50,983 nucleotides of DNA from Rhizobiaceae bacterium (GCA_028281105.1 JANQKQ010000016.1:1-50983), one strand, 5' to 3'. Numbered from the stretch's first letter, positions 30,977-39,379 are shown. Translations and numbers: made by a program. The notes: generated from the letters alone by a model not told the origin.

Positions 30977-31624
30977 ATGAACAACCAGACCGAGTTCATA
31001 CTGAACCAGATTCTCGAGGACATCGATCGCGGAACGCTCAATCCCGGCGATCTCCTCGACGAGCAGGCGATGATCGGGCGTTTCGAGGTTTCGCGCACGC
31101 CGGTGCGCGAGGCGATCCTGAAGCTGGAGGCGATCGGCATCGTCACGCGGCGTTCGCGCAAGGGCGCGACGGTGTTCAAGCCCAACCTGGCCGATTTCCT
31201 CGCCATCCTCGAGGTGCACGCCAAGATGGAAGGCCAGGCGGCCGGGTTGGCCGCGCGCCGCCTGTCGCGCGACCACGCCCACACGCTCGAACAATCCGTC
31301 GTCGACTGCGAACGCCACCTGGCCGAGCACGGCGAAGCGCTGCCCGACCGCTACTTCCAGTGCAATCTGCGCTTCCATGCCGCGGTGGGCGCGGCTTCCG
31401 GCAACGAGTTCCTGCTCGATGCGATCAAGTCCAACGCCCGCAAGCTGCTGGCCTACTACCGCGCTCGCTACCGATACAAGGGCGCGATCTCCCGCTCGGC
31501 ACACGAGCACCGGGCCATCGCCACGCTGATCGTGGACCGGGATGCCGCCGCCGAGTCGATGATGGCCGAGCACGTCCAGTTCGATTCGGTCACCGCCATG
31601 GACCTGCTGGCGGCGCTGGGGTAG
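30977..31624 (+). CDS. GntR-family regulator with FCD ligand domain
   Basis: A 215-residue regulator. The N-terminal winged helix (residues 5-70) contains GDLLDEQAMIGRFEVSRTPVREAILKLEAIGIVTRRSRKGATV split across its helices. The C-terminal FCD domain has the acidic and His positions typical for a metal-bound carboxylate sensor (DRYFQCNLRFHAAVG, SRSAHEHRAI). It converges with the amidotransferase gene seven bases away. It is the only regulator next to the P450/ligase cluster, so it is the prime candidate for its control. FCD regulators usually answer to a small acid from the pathway they govern. Confidence 0.87.
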   Translation: MNNQTEFILNQILEDIDRGTLNPGDLLDEQAMIGRFEVSRTPVREAILKLEAIGIVTRRSRKGATVFKPNLADFLAILEVHAKMEGQAAGLAARRLSRDHAHTLEQSVVDCERHLAEHGEALPDRYFQCNLRFHAAVGAASGNEFLLDAIKSNARKLLAYYRARYRYKGAISRSAHEHRAIATLIVDRDAAAESMMAEHVQFDSVTAMDLLAALG

Positions 31625-31631
31625 GGGGCGG

Positions 31632-32345
31632 TCAAGCCATCGCCCCTTCAAAGAAATTCACCATCCAGCGCGCGAATACCTCGCCGTCGGGTGTCTGTTT
31701 GATCTGCTCACGCGCACGCGCGGCGACCCGGGGACCCACCGTGTCTTCGATCTCATCGATCAGGCCGTCGATGAAATCGAACGTCATCTCCGGATGGTAC
31801 CCCGTGGTCATGATGTGGCGGCCGATCGCGAACGCCGCCAGCGGGCTTTCGTCCGCCTGGCCGAGCGCCTGCGCGCCGGGGGGCAGCGCGGTGACCTGCT
31901 CGCGGTGCGCCGCGTACAGATCGACCGTGTCGGCGGCCGGCGTCATCCAGTCGCGCTTGTCGGTGAACGTGGTGCGCGCGGTGCCCAGCACCCAGCCGTC
32001 GCGGTTGTTGCCGACCCCACCACCCAGCGCCTCCGCGACCGCCTGGTGGCCGAAGCACAGGCCCACCGTCGGCCGCTCGCGCTCGTTCAGTTCGACGATC
32101 AGCGCCAGCAGCCGCTTGATCCAATCGTGCCCGTCATGGACGGATGCCGGGCTGCCGGTGATGACGAAGCCGTCATGGGCGGACCCTTCGGCGGGAAAGT
32201 CGCCATCGGTCACCGCATAGATCGTGAACGTCCAGTCCGGCCGCAACGGGCTCAGCAGCGCACGCACCTTCTCGCCGTCGTTGGGGAAGCGGGCGGAGAA
32301 ATCGGACCTGTCGTTCGAGCAGACCAGGACGGCAATGTTCATCAT
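31632..32345 (-). CDS. Class I glutamine amidotransferase-like hydrolase
   Basis: A 237-residue stand-alone GATase1 protein. The triad is visible: nucleophile Cys97 in GLCFGHQ, and His184 and Glu186 in GYHPEM. No synthase domain is attached. In amine catabolism, free-standing proteins of this kind (PuuD, or AtdA2 in aniline degradation) hydrolyse gamma-glutamyl amides. It is divergent from the P450 gene and two genes from a glutamine-synthetase-like ligase, so a gamma-glutamyl amide hydrolase role fits, but GMP-synthase-like relatives of unknown function look similar. Confidence 0.85.
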   Translation of the reverse strand: MMNIAVLVCSNDRSDFSARFPNDGEKVRALLSPLRPDWTFTIYAVTDGDFPAEGSAHDGFVITGSPASVHDGHDWIKRLLALIVELNERERPTVGLCFGHQAVAEALGGGVGNNRDGWVLGTARTTFTDKRDWMTPAADTVDLYAAHREQVTALPPGAQALGQADESPLAAFAIGRHIMTTGYHPEMTFDFIDGLIDEIEDTVGPRVAARAREQIKQTPDGEVFARWMVNFFEGAMA

Positions 32346-32369
32346 ATGCTTTTACGTATATTTTTAGCT

Positions 32370-32383
32370 TGTATAATCATACA
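32370..32383. promoter_or_regulatory. Putative GntR-type operator in the amidotransferase/P450 gap
   Basis: TGTATAATCATACA is a 5+5 inverted repeat with a 4-base spacer in the 144-base divergent gap, close to the amidotransferase start. It shares the GTAT/ATAC half-site with the palindrome in front of the gntR gene. The surrounding 32345-32390 stretch is very AT-rich and is a natural place for both promoters. Confidence 0.5.
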
Positions 32384-32489
32384 TAAAATGACACCGTGAC
32401 CGCGGTCAACCGCGCAGGCCGGTCTGCGGATCAAATGCACCGGCGGTCGGCGGGCCATGGGAGCAGCGCGGACAGAGCGGGGAGGGAGC

Positions 32490-33746
32490 ATGACCGTCTG
32501 GCAGCCTACCGACGACGGTTTCGCCGATCTGACCAGCCACGACAGCTTCATCGACGGCGCTCCGCACAACACGTTCGCGCGCCTGCGCCGCGAGGCACCG
32601 CTGGTCTGGACCGACTGGACCGACGGCGAGGGCTTCTGGAGCGTCACCCGCCACGCCGACATCTTAGAGCTCAACCGCAATTTCAAGGTCATGTCCTCGG
32701 CGCGCGGCATCCGCATGGAGGACCAGACCTACGAGGAATATCTGGCCCGGCGCACGTTCCAGGAGACCGACCCGCCCGAGCACATGCAAACCCGCATCAA
32801 GGTGGCCAAGGCGTTTTCGAAGCCGGTGATCGCGCAGTTCGAAGACCAGATCCGCGACCTGTGCGTCGACATCCTCGACCAGGCCCTGTCGGACGAGGAG
32901 TTCGACGCGACCAAGGCGATCGCCCGCCAGCTGCCCATGCGCATGCTGGGCCGCATCCTGGGCACCCCGGACGAAGACCTGGAATGGCTGGTCGAGAAGG
33001 GCGACGCGCTGATCGCCAACACCGACCCGGACTTCACCGAGCACGTGCTCGACAAGATGGACACCGACGAGTTCCGCCTGCTGCCGTTCAACTCGCCCGC
33101 CGGCGCCGAACTCTACGTCTATGCCCGCGACCTGATGGCCCGCAAGCAGGCGGCCGGCGACACTTCCGGTGTCTTGAACCTGATCCTGCAGCCCGGCCCG
33201 GACGGCTCCGTGATCTCCGAGACCGAGTTCCGCAACTTCTTCTGCCTGCTGGTTGCCGCCGGCAACGACACCACCCGCTACTCGATCGCCGCCGGCATCC
33301 AGGCCATGTGCCACCAGCCCGAGTTGCTCGACACGTTGCGCAGCGACGACATCTGGCAGACCGCCGCCGACGAGATCATCCGCTGGGCCTCCCCGGCGAT
33401 GTATTTCCGCCGCACCGCGCTGGACGATCTGGAGATGCACGGCCAGACCATCCGCAAGGGCGACAAGGTGCTGTTGTGGTTCGTCTCCGGCAACCGCGAC
33501 GACGAAGCCTTCGACGACCCGTTCCGCGTCAATCTCGCCCGCCATCCCAACCGGCATCTGGCGTTCGGCCAGGGCGGCCCGCATGTATGCCTGGGCATGT
33601 GGCTGGCGCGGCTGGAGGTGCGCGTGCTGTTCGAGGAACTGGTCAGGCGGGTGAAATCCATCGAGCCGGCCGGCCCGCACAAATTCCTGCGCTCGAATTT
33701 CGTCGGCGGGCTGAAAAGCCTGCCCGTGCGCGTTAGTCTGAACTGA
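32490..33746 (+). CDS. Cytochrome P450 (bacterial class I)
   Basis: A soluble 418-residue P450 that inserts oxygen using electrons from a ferredoxin. The oxygen-activating I-helix motif is AAGNDTT (256-262), the E-x-x-R pair is Glu295/Arg298, and the heme-binding loop is FGQGGPHVCLG with Cys367 as thiolate ligand. All key residues are present. GGGAGGGAGC precedes the ATG at 32490; the ATG at 32457 is not preceded by a ribosome site. It is followed after 26 bases by a glutamine-synthetase-like ligase and then a matching [2Fe-2S] ferredoxin, an arrangement that suggests oxidation of an amine or its gamma-glutamyl amide. No ferredoxin reductase is in the window. Confidence 0.94.
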   Translation: MTVWQPTDDGFADLTSHDSFIDGAPHNTFARLRREAPLVWTDWTDGEGFWSVTRHADILELNRNFKVMSSARGIRMEDQTYEEYLARRTFQETDPPEHMQTRIKVAKAFSKPVIAQFEDQIRDLCVDILDQALSDEEFDATKAIARQLPMRMLGRILGTPDEDLEWLVEKGDALIANTDPDFTEHVLDKMDTDEFRLLPFNSPAGAELYVYARDLMARKQAAGDTSGVLNLILQPGPDGSVISETEFRNFFCLLVAAGNDTTRYSIAAGIQAMCHQPELLDTLRSDDIWQTAADEIIRWASPAMYFRRTALDDLEMHGQTIRKGDKVLLWFVSGNRDDEAFDDPFRVNLARHPNRHLAFGQGGPHVCLGMWLARLEVRVLFEELVRRVKSIEPAGPHKFLRSNFVGGLKSLPVRVSLN

Positions 33747-33772
33747 TTATCCGACGAGAGGGAGGACTGACG

Positions 33773-35062
33773 ATGGCGGAACGACTGCGGCTTCTATTCT
33801 GCGACCACCTGTCGATCGCGCGCGGCAAATACCTGCCGGCGAGCAAGATCGGCGACGGGTCGTCCCGCTTCTGCCGCTCCACCTTCGGCGTCCACTACGA
33901 CAAGGACCTGCTGGATGCGCCCGGCGCGATGATGATGGCCGGCCTGCCGGACATGGAGGCGCGGTACGAAGGCGCGCAGATCCGCGACGGCTGGGAGCGC
34001 GACACCAAGGTGGTGATCGGCGACCTCTACGACGATGCCGGCGAGCCTCTGGGTCTTTGCGGCCGCGGTGCGCTCAAACGCGCGGTGGCGGCATGGCAGA
34101 AGAAAGGCCTGACGCCGAAGGTCGGCATCGAGCTCGAATGCTACGCCTTCATGGCCGCCGACGACGGCCGGCTGGTCTCCTATGACAATCCCGGCGGCGT
34201 GGTCTACGGCACCGGCGCGTTCACCGATCCGCTGCGCTTCACCGACGCGATCTGGGAGAAAGCCGACGAGATGGGCTTTGCGCTCGAATGCATGACCGGC
34301 GAATACGACGCGCCGCAGTTCGAGTTCACCCTACGCTTCGACGAGGCGGTCGCTGCGATCGACGACATTTTCCTGTTCCGGCTGATGGCGCGCGAGATCG
34401 CGCTCGAGCACGGCATCGTGCTCACCTTCATGCCCAAGCCGATCTCGGAAGCCGGTGGCTCGGGCATGCACGTCAACTTCTCGTTCGCCGATGACAAGGG
34501 CAATAACGCGCTCGCCAACGGCGAGACCGGCGGCCCGGAGAACCTGAACGACCTGGCCAAGGGGTGTCTCGCCGGCCTGATGCACCACCACAAGGGCCTG
34601 GCCGGGCTGATCGCCCCCATCGCCAACTCCTACCAGCGCCTGCAGCCGGCAAGCCTGTCCGGCTTCTGGTGCAACTGGGGTGGCGACCATCGAGGCGTCA
34701 CCGCCCGCGTCTCGTCGGAGGGCGGCGCCAAGGCGCGGCTCGAACACCGCATGGCCGATGCCGCCGCCAACCCCTACACGGCGGTCGCCGCCGTCCTGCA
34801 GGCGGCACGCCTAGGCGTCGATAACGGCTATGAGCTGAAGCCGATGGAGACCGGCGACTGTTTCGAGAACACCGACACGAAGATCGGCACCGCCCTCGAT
34901 CTCAAACGCGCCATCGCCGACCTGGAGGCCGACAACGAACTGGGCGATGCGGTGGGCCGGCTGCTGGTCGACAACCACATCTACATGAAGCGCCAGGAAG
35001 TCAAAAAGACCCGCGACCTGGAGGGCGACGAACTGCGCGACTTCTACATCTATTTCGTTTGA
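33773..35062 (+). CDS. Glutamine-synthetase-like gamma-glutamyl amide ligase
   Basis: A 429-residue member of the GS-like ligases (PuuA, IpuC, AtdA1 group), which join glutamate to an amine using ATP. Metal and ATP ligands are recognisable: E120/E122 (ELECYAF), E177 and E184 (GEYDAPQFEF), H233 (GSGMHVNFS). The glutamate/ATP site shows NSYQRL (285-290), Arg307, and RLEHR (322-326) before ADAAANPYTAVAA. It differs from housekeeping GlnA in length and in lacking the adenylylation tyrosine block. GGGAGGA precedes the start. Co-transcription with the P450 and the nearby amidotransferase points to gamma-glutamylation of a xenobiotic or biogenic amine. Confidence 0.9.
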   Translation: MAERLRLLFCDHLSIARGKYLPASKIGDGSSRFCRSTFGVHYDKDLLDAPGAMMMAGLPDMEARYEGAQIRDGWERDTKVVIGDLYDDAGEPLGLCGRGALKRAVAAWQKKGLTPKVGIELECYAFMAADDGRLVSYDNPGGVVYGTGAFTDPLRFTDAIWEKADEMGFALECMTGEYDAPQFEFTLRFDEAVAAIDDIFLFRLMAREIALEHGIVLTFMPKPISEAGGSGMHVNFSFADDKGNNALANGETGGPENLNDLAKGCLAGLMHHHKGLAGLIAPIANSYQRLQPASLSGFWCNWGGDHRGVTARVSSEGGAKARLEHRMADAAANPYTAVAAVLQAARLGVDNGYELKPMETGDCFENTDTKIGTALDLKRAIADLEADNELGDAVGRLLVDNHIYMKRQEVKKTRDLEGDELRDFYIYFV

Positions 35063-35086
35063 GGAGCAGACCTCTAAGGGAACAAC

Positions 35087-35253
35087 CTCGAACCCGCAGG
35101 GTTCGCAAGGCCGAAGGCCGCCGGCCGGTCAGGCCGCGCCCGCGCAGGCCCGAGCGAAGCGAGGAATAGCCGCGAGCGAGATAAACAAACCCCGAACCCG
35201 CAGGGTTCGCAAGGCCGCGCTCAAATAGCCGATAGGCGATAGCGCAAGAAAAA
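35087..35253. repeat. Dispersed intergenic repeat, copy 1 (CGAACCC hairpins)
   Basis: The gap before the ferredoxin gene holds two perfect hairpins CGAACCC-GCA-GGGTTCG (35089-35105 and 35193-35209). Between and after them lie blocks (AGGCCCGAGCGAAGCGAGGA and AGCCGATAGGCGATAGCGC) that recur at 48524-48694. In both places the element ends a few bases before a start codon. Confidence 0.8.
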
Positions 35254-35267
35254 CACGGGATCGAACC

Positions 35268-35585
35268 ATGGCGAAAATCACCTGGAAGCAAGCGGACGGC
35301 TCGGCCATCGAGGCCGAAGTGGCCGACGGCACCAGCCTGATGGAAGCGGCGGTGGCCAACTCGGTGCCCGGCGTTATCGGCGAATGCGGCGGCTGCCTGT
35401 CGTGCGCCACCTGCCACGTCTATGTGGACGAGACCTGGCTCGATAAGATCGGCTTGGCGGACGAGTTCGAGGACGCAATGCTCGACGTCGCCGAGGCCGA
35501 GCGCCGCGAGGCTTCCCGGCTTTCCTGCCAGATCACCGCCTCGCCGGCGCTCGACGGCCTCGTCGTTCACGTGCCCGAGGTTTGA
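35268..35585 (+). CDS. Putidaredoxin/adrenodoxin-type [2Fe-2S] ferredoxin
   Basis: A 105-residue ferredoxin. Cys40, Cys46, Cys49 and Cys87 follow the C-x5-C-x2-C-x37-C spacing of vertebrate-type ferredoxins that donate electrons to P450s; Cys43 is extra. The acidic segment around residues 60-80 (DEFEDAMLDVAEAE) is the usual docking helix for reductase and P450. Placed downstream of the P450 and ligase genes, it is the natural electron donor. Its 3' end overlaps the convergent NAD(P)H oxidoreductase gene by 19 bases. Confidence 0.92.
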   Translation: MAKITWKQADGSAIEAEVADGTSLMEAAVANSVPGVIGECGGCLSCATCHVYVDETWLDKIGLADEFEDAMLDVAEAERREASRLSCQITASPALDGLVVHVPEV

Positions 35586-36223
35586 AGCCTGCGCTCGCCG
35601 CTGCTCGAACCCGGCGTGAAGCGTCCGCGCGTCGGTGAACCCGCTGCCTTGGCGCCCATGCGCCTGGCGCGCTCGAGCCAGCGCCCGATCTTCGCCTCGT
35701 CGGCTTTTCTGACCGGGCCGAACTGGACCACCTGCTTGGCCCGTATGCCGCAGAAGTCCAGAACCTGGTTCTTCATCGCGCGGCGGCCGGGCTTGCGGTA
35801 GAGCAGGGTGTCGAGCAGGGGCGGCGTGTCCGAGGTGATGATCACGTCGGCCGTCTTTCCGGCCAGCAGCTTGTCCCAGCCCGCGCCGTTTCCCGTGTAT
35901 CGGAAGCCGAAGCCCGGCAGCAAAGCCCGGTCGAGCACCGCCTTGGCCTTGGCCGGCATCGCCGCCCACCAATACGGATGCACGACGAGCCAATGATCGG
36001 CCCAGGCGATCGCCTCCTGCCACGCCACCAGATCCGGCTCCAGCGGCGGCATGTCGTCGACATAGTCGGCGGTCGCCGCCAGATCGAACTCCATCGCGCT
36101 CAGGTTCATCCGACGCACCTGCGCGCCCGCGCGCTGCGCCGCCGCCTGATAGGCGTCCGCCAGCCCCTCGCTCAGAGAGCCCGATCGCGGGTGGGCGGCC
36201 CAGATGAAGATACGCTTGCTCAT
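35567..36223 (-). CDS. Flavodoxin-like NAD(P)H oxidoreductase (KefF/MdaB type)
   Basis: A 218-residue FMN/FAD flavodoxin-fold protein. HPRSGSLSEGLADAY is the phosphate-binding loop, HPYWWAAMPAKAKAVLDRALLPGF the quinone-reductase signature, and YTGNG and CGIRAKQVVQFG follow. Such enzymes reduce quinones or other electrophiles by two electrons. AGGAGAG precedes the ATG. It faces a TetR gene across a gap with a perfect TCACGTT palindrome, so it is probably induced by stress or substrate through that repressor and is not the P450 reductase. Confidence 0.87.
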   Translation of the reverse strand: MSKRIFIWAAHPRSGSLSEGLADAYQAAAQRAGAQVRRMNLSAMEFDLAATADYVDDMPPLEPDLVAWQEAIAWADHWLVVHPYWWAAMPAKAKAVLDRALLPGFGFRYTGNGAGWDKLLAGKTADVIITSDTPPLLDTLLYRKPGRRAMKNQVLDFCGIRAKQVVQFGPVRKADEAKIGRWLERARRMGAKAAGSPTRGRFTPGSSSGERRLQTSGT

Positions 36224-36298
36224 GGCTTTCTCTCCTTTTTTGGTGCGGCTCCGGCCCGGTGCCGGGTTAACATCTCAAACCTCAAACATGAGGATTAC

Positions 36299-36316
36299 TC
36301 ACGTTACAGAACGTGA
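36299..36316. promoter_or_regulatory. Probable TetR operator, TCACGTT palindrome
   Basis: TCACGTT-ACAG-AACGTGA is a perfect 18-base palindrome between the oxidoreductase and tetR genes. A third TCACGTT half-site follows at 36324-36330. The position relative to the divergent TetR-family gene makes an operator by far the likeliest reading. Confidence 0.72.
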
Positions 36317-36365
36317 CATATGCTCACGTTTGTGCCAATGTCAAGGGCATCCGGGTGCACGAAAG

Positions 36366-37019
36366 ATGATCAGGCAGAGTCTCAATCAGGAGCTGGAGTC
36401 CGTTCAGCCCAGGAAGGAGCCGGTGCAGGCGCGCTCGCGCGAGCGGTTCGAGCGCATTCTGGCCGCCGCGACCCGGTTGATCGGCGAAAAGGGTGTCGAT
36501 GCGGTGCCGATGAGCGAAATCGCCGCCGCCGCCGACATCTCGGTCGCCTCGCTGTACCAGTATTTCCCCGACAAGGCGGCGATCATCGCCACGCTTGCCG
36601 AACGGTTCGCCGTTGCCGGCCAGGCCTGCGTGCGAAGCGTGTTCGAGGCCGTCGAGCAACCCGCCGACATGATCACGGCCATTGAGGCCATGGCCGACGA
36701 CTATTTCGAGTTTTTTCGCACCGTGCCCGGCAGCCGCGCCATCTGGCAGGCCACCCAGTCGGACGCCAGGCTCCAGGCGATGGACGACGACGACATGGAC
36801 AGGCACGCGGCGACGCTCGCCGCCGCGTTCCGAAAGGTCAGGCCGCAGATGTCGAAGGCCGACGCGCTGCGGCTGGGCAGGCTGTTCACCATCATCGTCG
36901 GCACCACCGTGCGCCATGCGAGCGCCATGCCGCCGCGCGAAGCCCGCGCGATGGTGGACGAATGCAAGCAGATCGTGCTGATCCCCGGCATCGAACGGGC
37001 GCTGGGGCAGGCGCGATGA
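36366..37019 (+). CDS. TetR-family transcriptional regulator
   Basis: A 217-residue regulator. Residues 20-65 form the helix-turn-helix (ERILAAATRLIGEKGVDAVPMSEIAAAADISVASLYQYFPDK across its helices), and a helical sensor domain follows. The start at 36366 lies after the TCACGTT palindrome; longer in-frame starts would run through the operator and have no ribosome site. Its ATGA junction with the DUF1194 gene shows co-translation. Likely targets are the divergent oxidoreductase and its own transcript. Confidence 0.86.
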   Translation: MIRQSLNQELESVQPRKEPVQARSRERFERILAAATRLIGEKGVDAVPMSEIAAAADISVASLYQYFPDKAAIIATLAERFAVAGQACVRSVFEAVEQPADMITAIEAMADDYFEFFRTVPGSRAIWQATQSDARLQAMDDDDMDRHAATLAAAFRKVRPQMSKADALRLGRLFTIIVGTTVRHASAMPPREARAMVDECKQIVLIPGIERALGQAR

Positions 37020-37867
37020 GCGCCGGCAACGGCCTCGGTGCCCGCGGAAGGCTAGGCGCCCTTGTCGTGGCGCTGTTTGTAATGCTCGTGGCCGGCGTCG
37101 CGTCGGCCGAAGTCGAGGTCGAGGTCGATGCGGAGCTCGTGCTCGCGGTGGACGTGTCGCGCTCGATGACGCCGCGCGAACTGGAGATCCAGCGCCGCGG
37201 CTATGCGGCCGCGCTGGCCAGCGACGAGGTTGTCTCGGCGATCACCGGCGGCCTGTTGGGGCGCGTGGCGATCATGTATGTCGAATGGGCCGGCAACTTT
37301 TCCCACCGCGTCATCGTCGACTGGACCTTGATCGCCGGCGCAGAGGAGGCGGCCGCGTTCGCCACCAGGCTCACCGCCCGCTTCGACAGTTCCTTAAGAC
37401 GAACCTCCATCTCCGGCGCGCTGGACTACGCCGCCGGCCAGTTCGACGACAACGGCTTCATATCCAACCGACGCATCATCGACATCTCAGGCGACGGGCC
37501 GAACAATCAGGGCCGCCCGGTGCTTGACGCCCGCCACGACACGCTGGCCCGCGGCATCGTCATCAACGGGCTGCCGCTGATGACTCGCGAGGGCATGGGC
37601 AGCCAGTTCCACCTGGAAGATCTCGACGAATATTACCGCAACTGCGTGATCGGCGGCCCGGGCTCGTTCGTCCTGCCGGTGCTCGACTGGGACCAGTTTC
37701 CCACCGCCGTGCGGCACAAGCTGGTCCTGGAACTGGCGCGTTCGCCCGCGCCGGCCCGCCCGCCGGCGACGCCGGCCTCATTCACCGGCGCGGCCCCGTC
37801 CGGCTACGACTGCCTGATCGGCGAGAAGATCTGGGACCAGATGCGGCGGTACTGGATCGGACCTTAA
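37016..37867 (+). CDS. DUF1194 exported von-Willebrand-factor-A-like protein
   Basis: A 283-residue protein with an N-terminal signal (LGALVVALFVMLVAGVASA) and a VWA-like domain. AELVLAVDVSRSMTPRELEIQRRGYAAAL is the DUF1194 opening and includes the D-x-S-x-S metal-adhesion motif. VAIMYVEWAG and RRIIDISGDGPNNQG follow. It should sit in the periplasm or on the membrane; the ligand and role of the family are unknown. The start overlaps the tetR stop (ATGA), so both are made from one transcript. Confidence 0.85.
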   Translation: MSAGNGLGARGRLGALVVALFVMLVAGVASAEVEVEVDAELVLAVDVSRSMTPRELEIQRRGYAAALASDEVVSAITGGLLGRVAIMYVEWAGNFSHRVIVDWTLIAGAEEAAAFATRLTARFDSSLRRTSISGALDYAAGQFDDNGFISNRRIIDISGDGPNNQGRPVLDARHDTLARGIVINGLPLMTREGMGSQFHLEDLDEYYRNCVIGGPGSFVLPVLDWDQFPTAVRHKLVLELARSPAPARPPATPASFTGAAPSGYDCLIGEKIWDQMRRYWIGP

Positions 37868-37881
37868 ATCCTCACCACGAC

Positions 37882-39036
37882 CTAACCCCAAAGCCGGTCG
37901 CTGGCGATTTTCGCCCCGTCGTTCAGGGCCTTGAACTTGGCCCAGACGACGCGCCATTCGATTTCGGTTTTGTACATGGCCTGGGAGGAGAAGCCGCAGT
38001 CCGTGCTGGCGATCACGTTCTCGCGGCCGACCCGCTCGGCGAACCGCACGATGCGCTCGGCCACATATTCGGGATGCTCGACCACCGAGGAGGCATGGGT
38101 AACGACGCCGGGCAGCACCAGCTTGCCCTCGGGCAGCTTCACATGCTCCCACATATGATATTCGTGCTCGTGGCGCGGATTGCCCGCCTCGAACGAATAA
38201 GCCCCGGCGTTCACCCGCAGCACCTGGTCGATCATATCCGGCAGGTCCGGCTCGTAGACGCGCGGGCCCTGGTTGATGCCGTAGCAGGTGTGGAAGCGCA
38301 CCTTCTCGGCCGGAATCCCTTCTAAGCTGTGATTGACCGCGTCCACATACATCGCCGCCTTGGCGAGTCGGTCCTTCTCGTCCAGGGAATCGTCCATATA
38401 GACGTGCGGCAGGAACGGATCGTCCACCTGCAGCAGGAAACCCGCATCGACGATCGCGCGATATTCCACCGCCAGCGCATCGGCCAGCGCGAACATATAG
38501 GCTTCCTCGGAAGGATAGTATTCGTTGAAGCCGACCCCGGTCACCGCCGCGCACGGCATGAACGCTTCCTTCGCGCCGTGCTTGTCGACAGCGGCCTGCA
38601 GGTTCTCCAAATCCGTCTTCAGCGCCTCGTGTCCCACATACTTGATTTCCCCCACACAGCACATCGGCGCCGAAGGCGCGATCGCGCCGCCCTGCATGGC
38701 CCGCTGGAAATATTCATCATAATATTCCGGAAACGCGGCGCACTCCTCCCTGAAGTGCCCCAGTTCCGCATCCGGTCGCGTCTCGAACCCCTCCAGCCGC
38801 TCGTTGATATAGACCGCATGGCCCGGCTTCGACATCTCCCCGTCGGCGACGATGTCGACCCCGGCCTCCACCTGCCTGCCGACCATATCGGCGACCGACT
38901 GGGCCAGCTTATCGGCAAACTCCGACTCGTCGACCGCCTCCCCGCCCAGCCGCGCCTTCAACACATCCAACAAATCATGCGGCCGCGGCAGACTGCCCAC
39001 ATGGGTGGTTAAGATACGCTCGGTGCTGTGTCTCAT
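37882..39036 (-). CDS. MetE C-terminal-like zinc methyl/alkyl-transferase
   Basis: A 384-residue protein matching the catalytic half of cobalamin-independent methionine synthase. The zinc ligands are His249 and Cys251 (FHTCYG), Glu283 (SFEAGNPR) and Cys347 (STDCGFSS). THVGSLPRP opens the barrel and GVDIVADGEMSKPG follows. Proteins of this size lack the MetE N-terminal half. Related ones include methyltransferases of unknown acceptor and epoxyalkane:coenzyme M transferase, so a thiol alkylation is likely but the substrates are open. It is a single minus-strand gene ending 15 bases from the DUF1194 stop. Confidence 0.85.
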   Translation of the reverse strand: MRHSTERILTTHVGSLPRPHDLLDVLKARLGGEAVDESEFADKLAQSVADMVGRQVEAGVDIVADGEMSKPGHAVYINERLEGFETRPDAELGHFREECAAFPEYYDEYFQRAMQGGAIAPSAPMCCVGEIKYVGHEALKTDLENLQAAVDKHGAKEAFMPCAAVTGVGFNEYYPSEEAYMFALADALAVEYRAIVDAGFLLQVDDPFLPHVYMDDSLDEKDRLAKAAMYVDAVNHSLEGIPAEKVRFHTCYGINQGPRVYEPDLPDMIDQVLRVNAGAYSFEAGNPRHEHEYHMWEHVKLPEGKLVLPGVVTHASSVVEHPEYVAERIVRFAERVGRENVIASTDCGFSSQAMYKTEIEWRVVWAKFKALNDGAKIASDRLWG

Positions 39037-39379
39037 GAGGTTGCCTCCCGGTGGGTGTGTAGTGGTTTGGTAAATCGATTTTCCATCCGGTGAAGTTGTG
39101 GCCGGGTTGGTGGGGTTTTGTCAACCTGGGTGTGGGGTGGCTTCGGGGAACAGGAAGGGGGGGGTTGCAGATGTTAGCGGAAAGTCGGCTGTGTAGACCG
39201 AGCTGCCATTCGTCGCTGCATCTTGAATATCGGTTTCTTGTCCAATTGGTCGCACGCCAGCCAATAGACATTGCTCGATGATGCAAGGGAGTCGAAAGCA
39301 GGATTTCGTTAAATTACGCATCAAATTGCTTTTTCATGCGCTCTAAGCTATTTTCGCGCACAAGAAAGGAATCACCACC
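39037..39379. other. Intergenic region of lower GC, promoter side of two divergent genes
   Basis: These 343 bases separate the MetE-like gene from the unknown gene at 39380. Composition shifts here from GC-rich to mixed. An eight-base G run lies near 39157. AAGAAAGGAA shortly before 39380 is a ribosome site for the next gene. I see no repeat, RNA gene or convincing small ORF. Confidence 0.6.

Noticed and set aside
35567-36223. NAD(P)H oxidoreductase as electron donor for the P450 ferredoxin
   Set aside because: It is of the flavodoxin-like quinone-reductase type, convergent, and linked to its own TetR; ferredoxin reductases have a different two-domain FAD/NAD fold.
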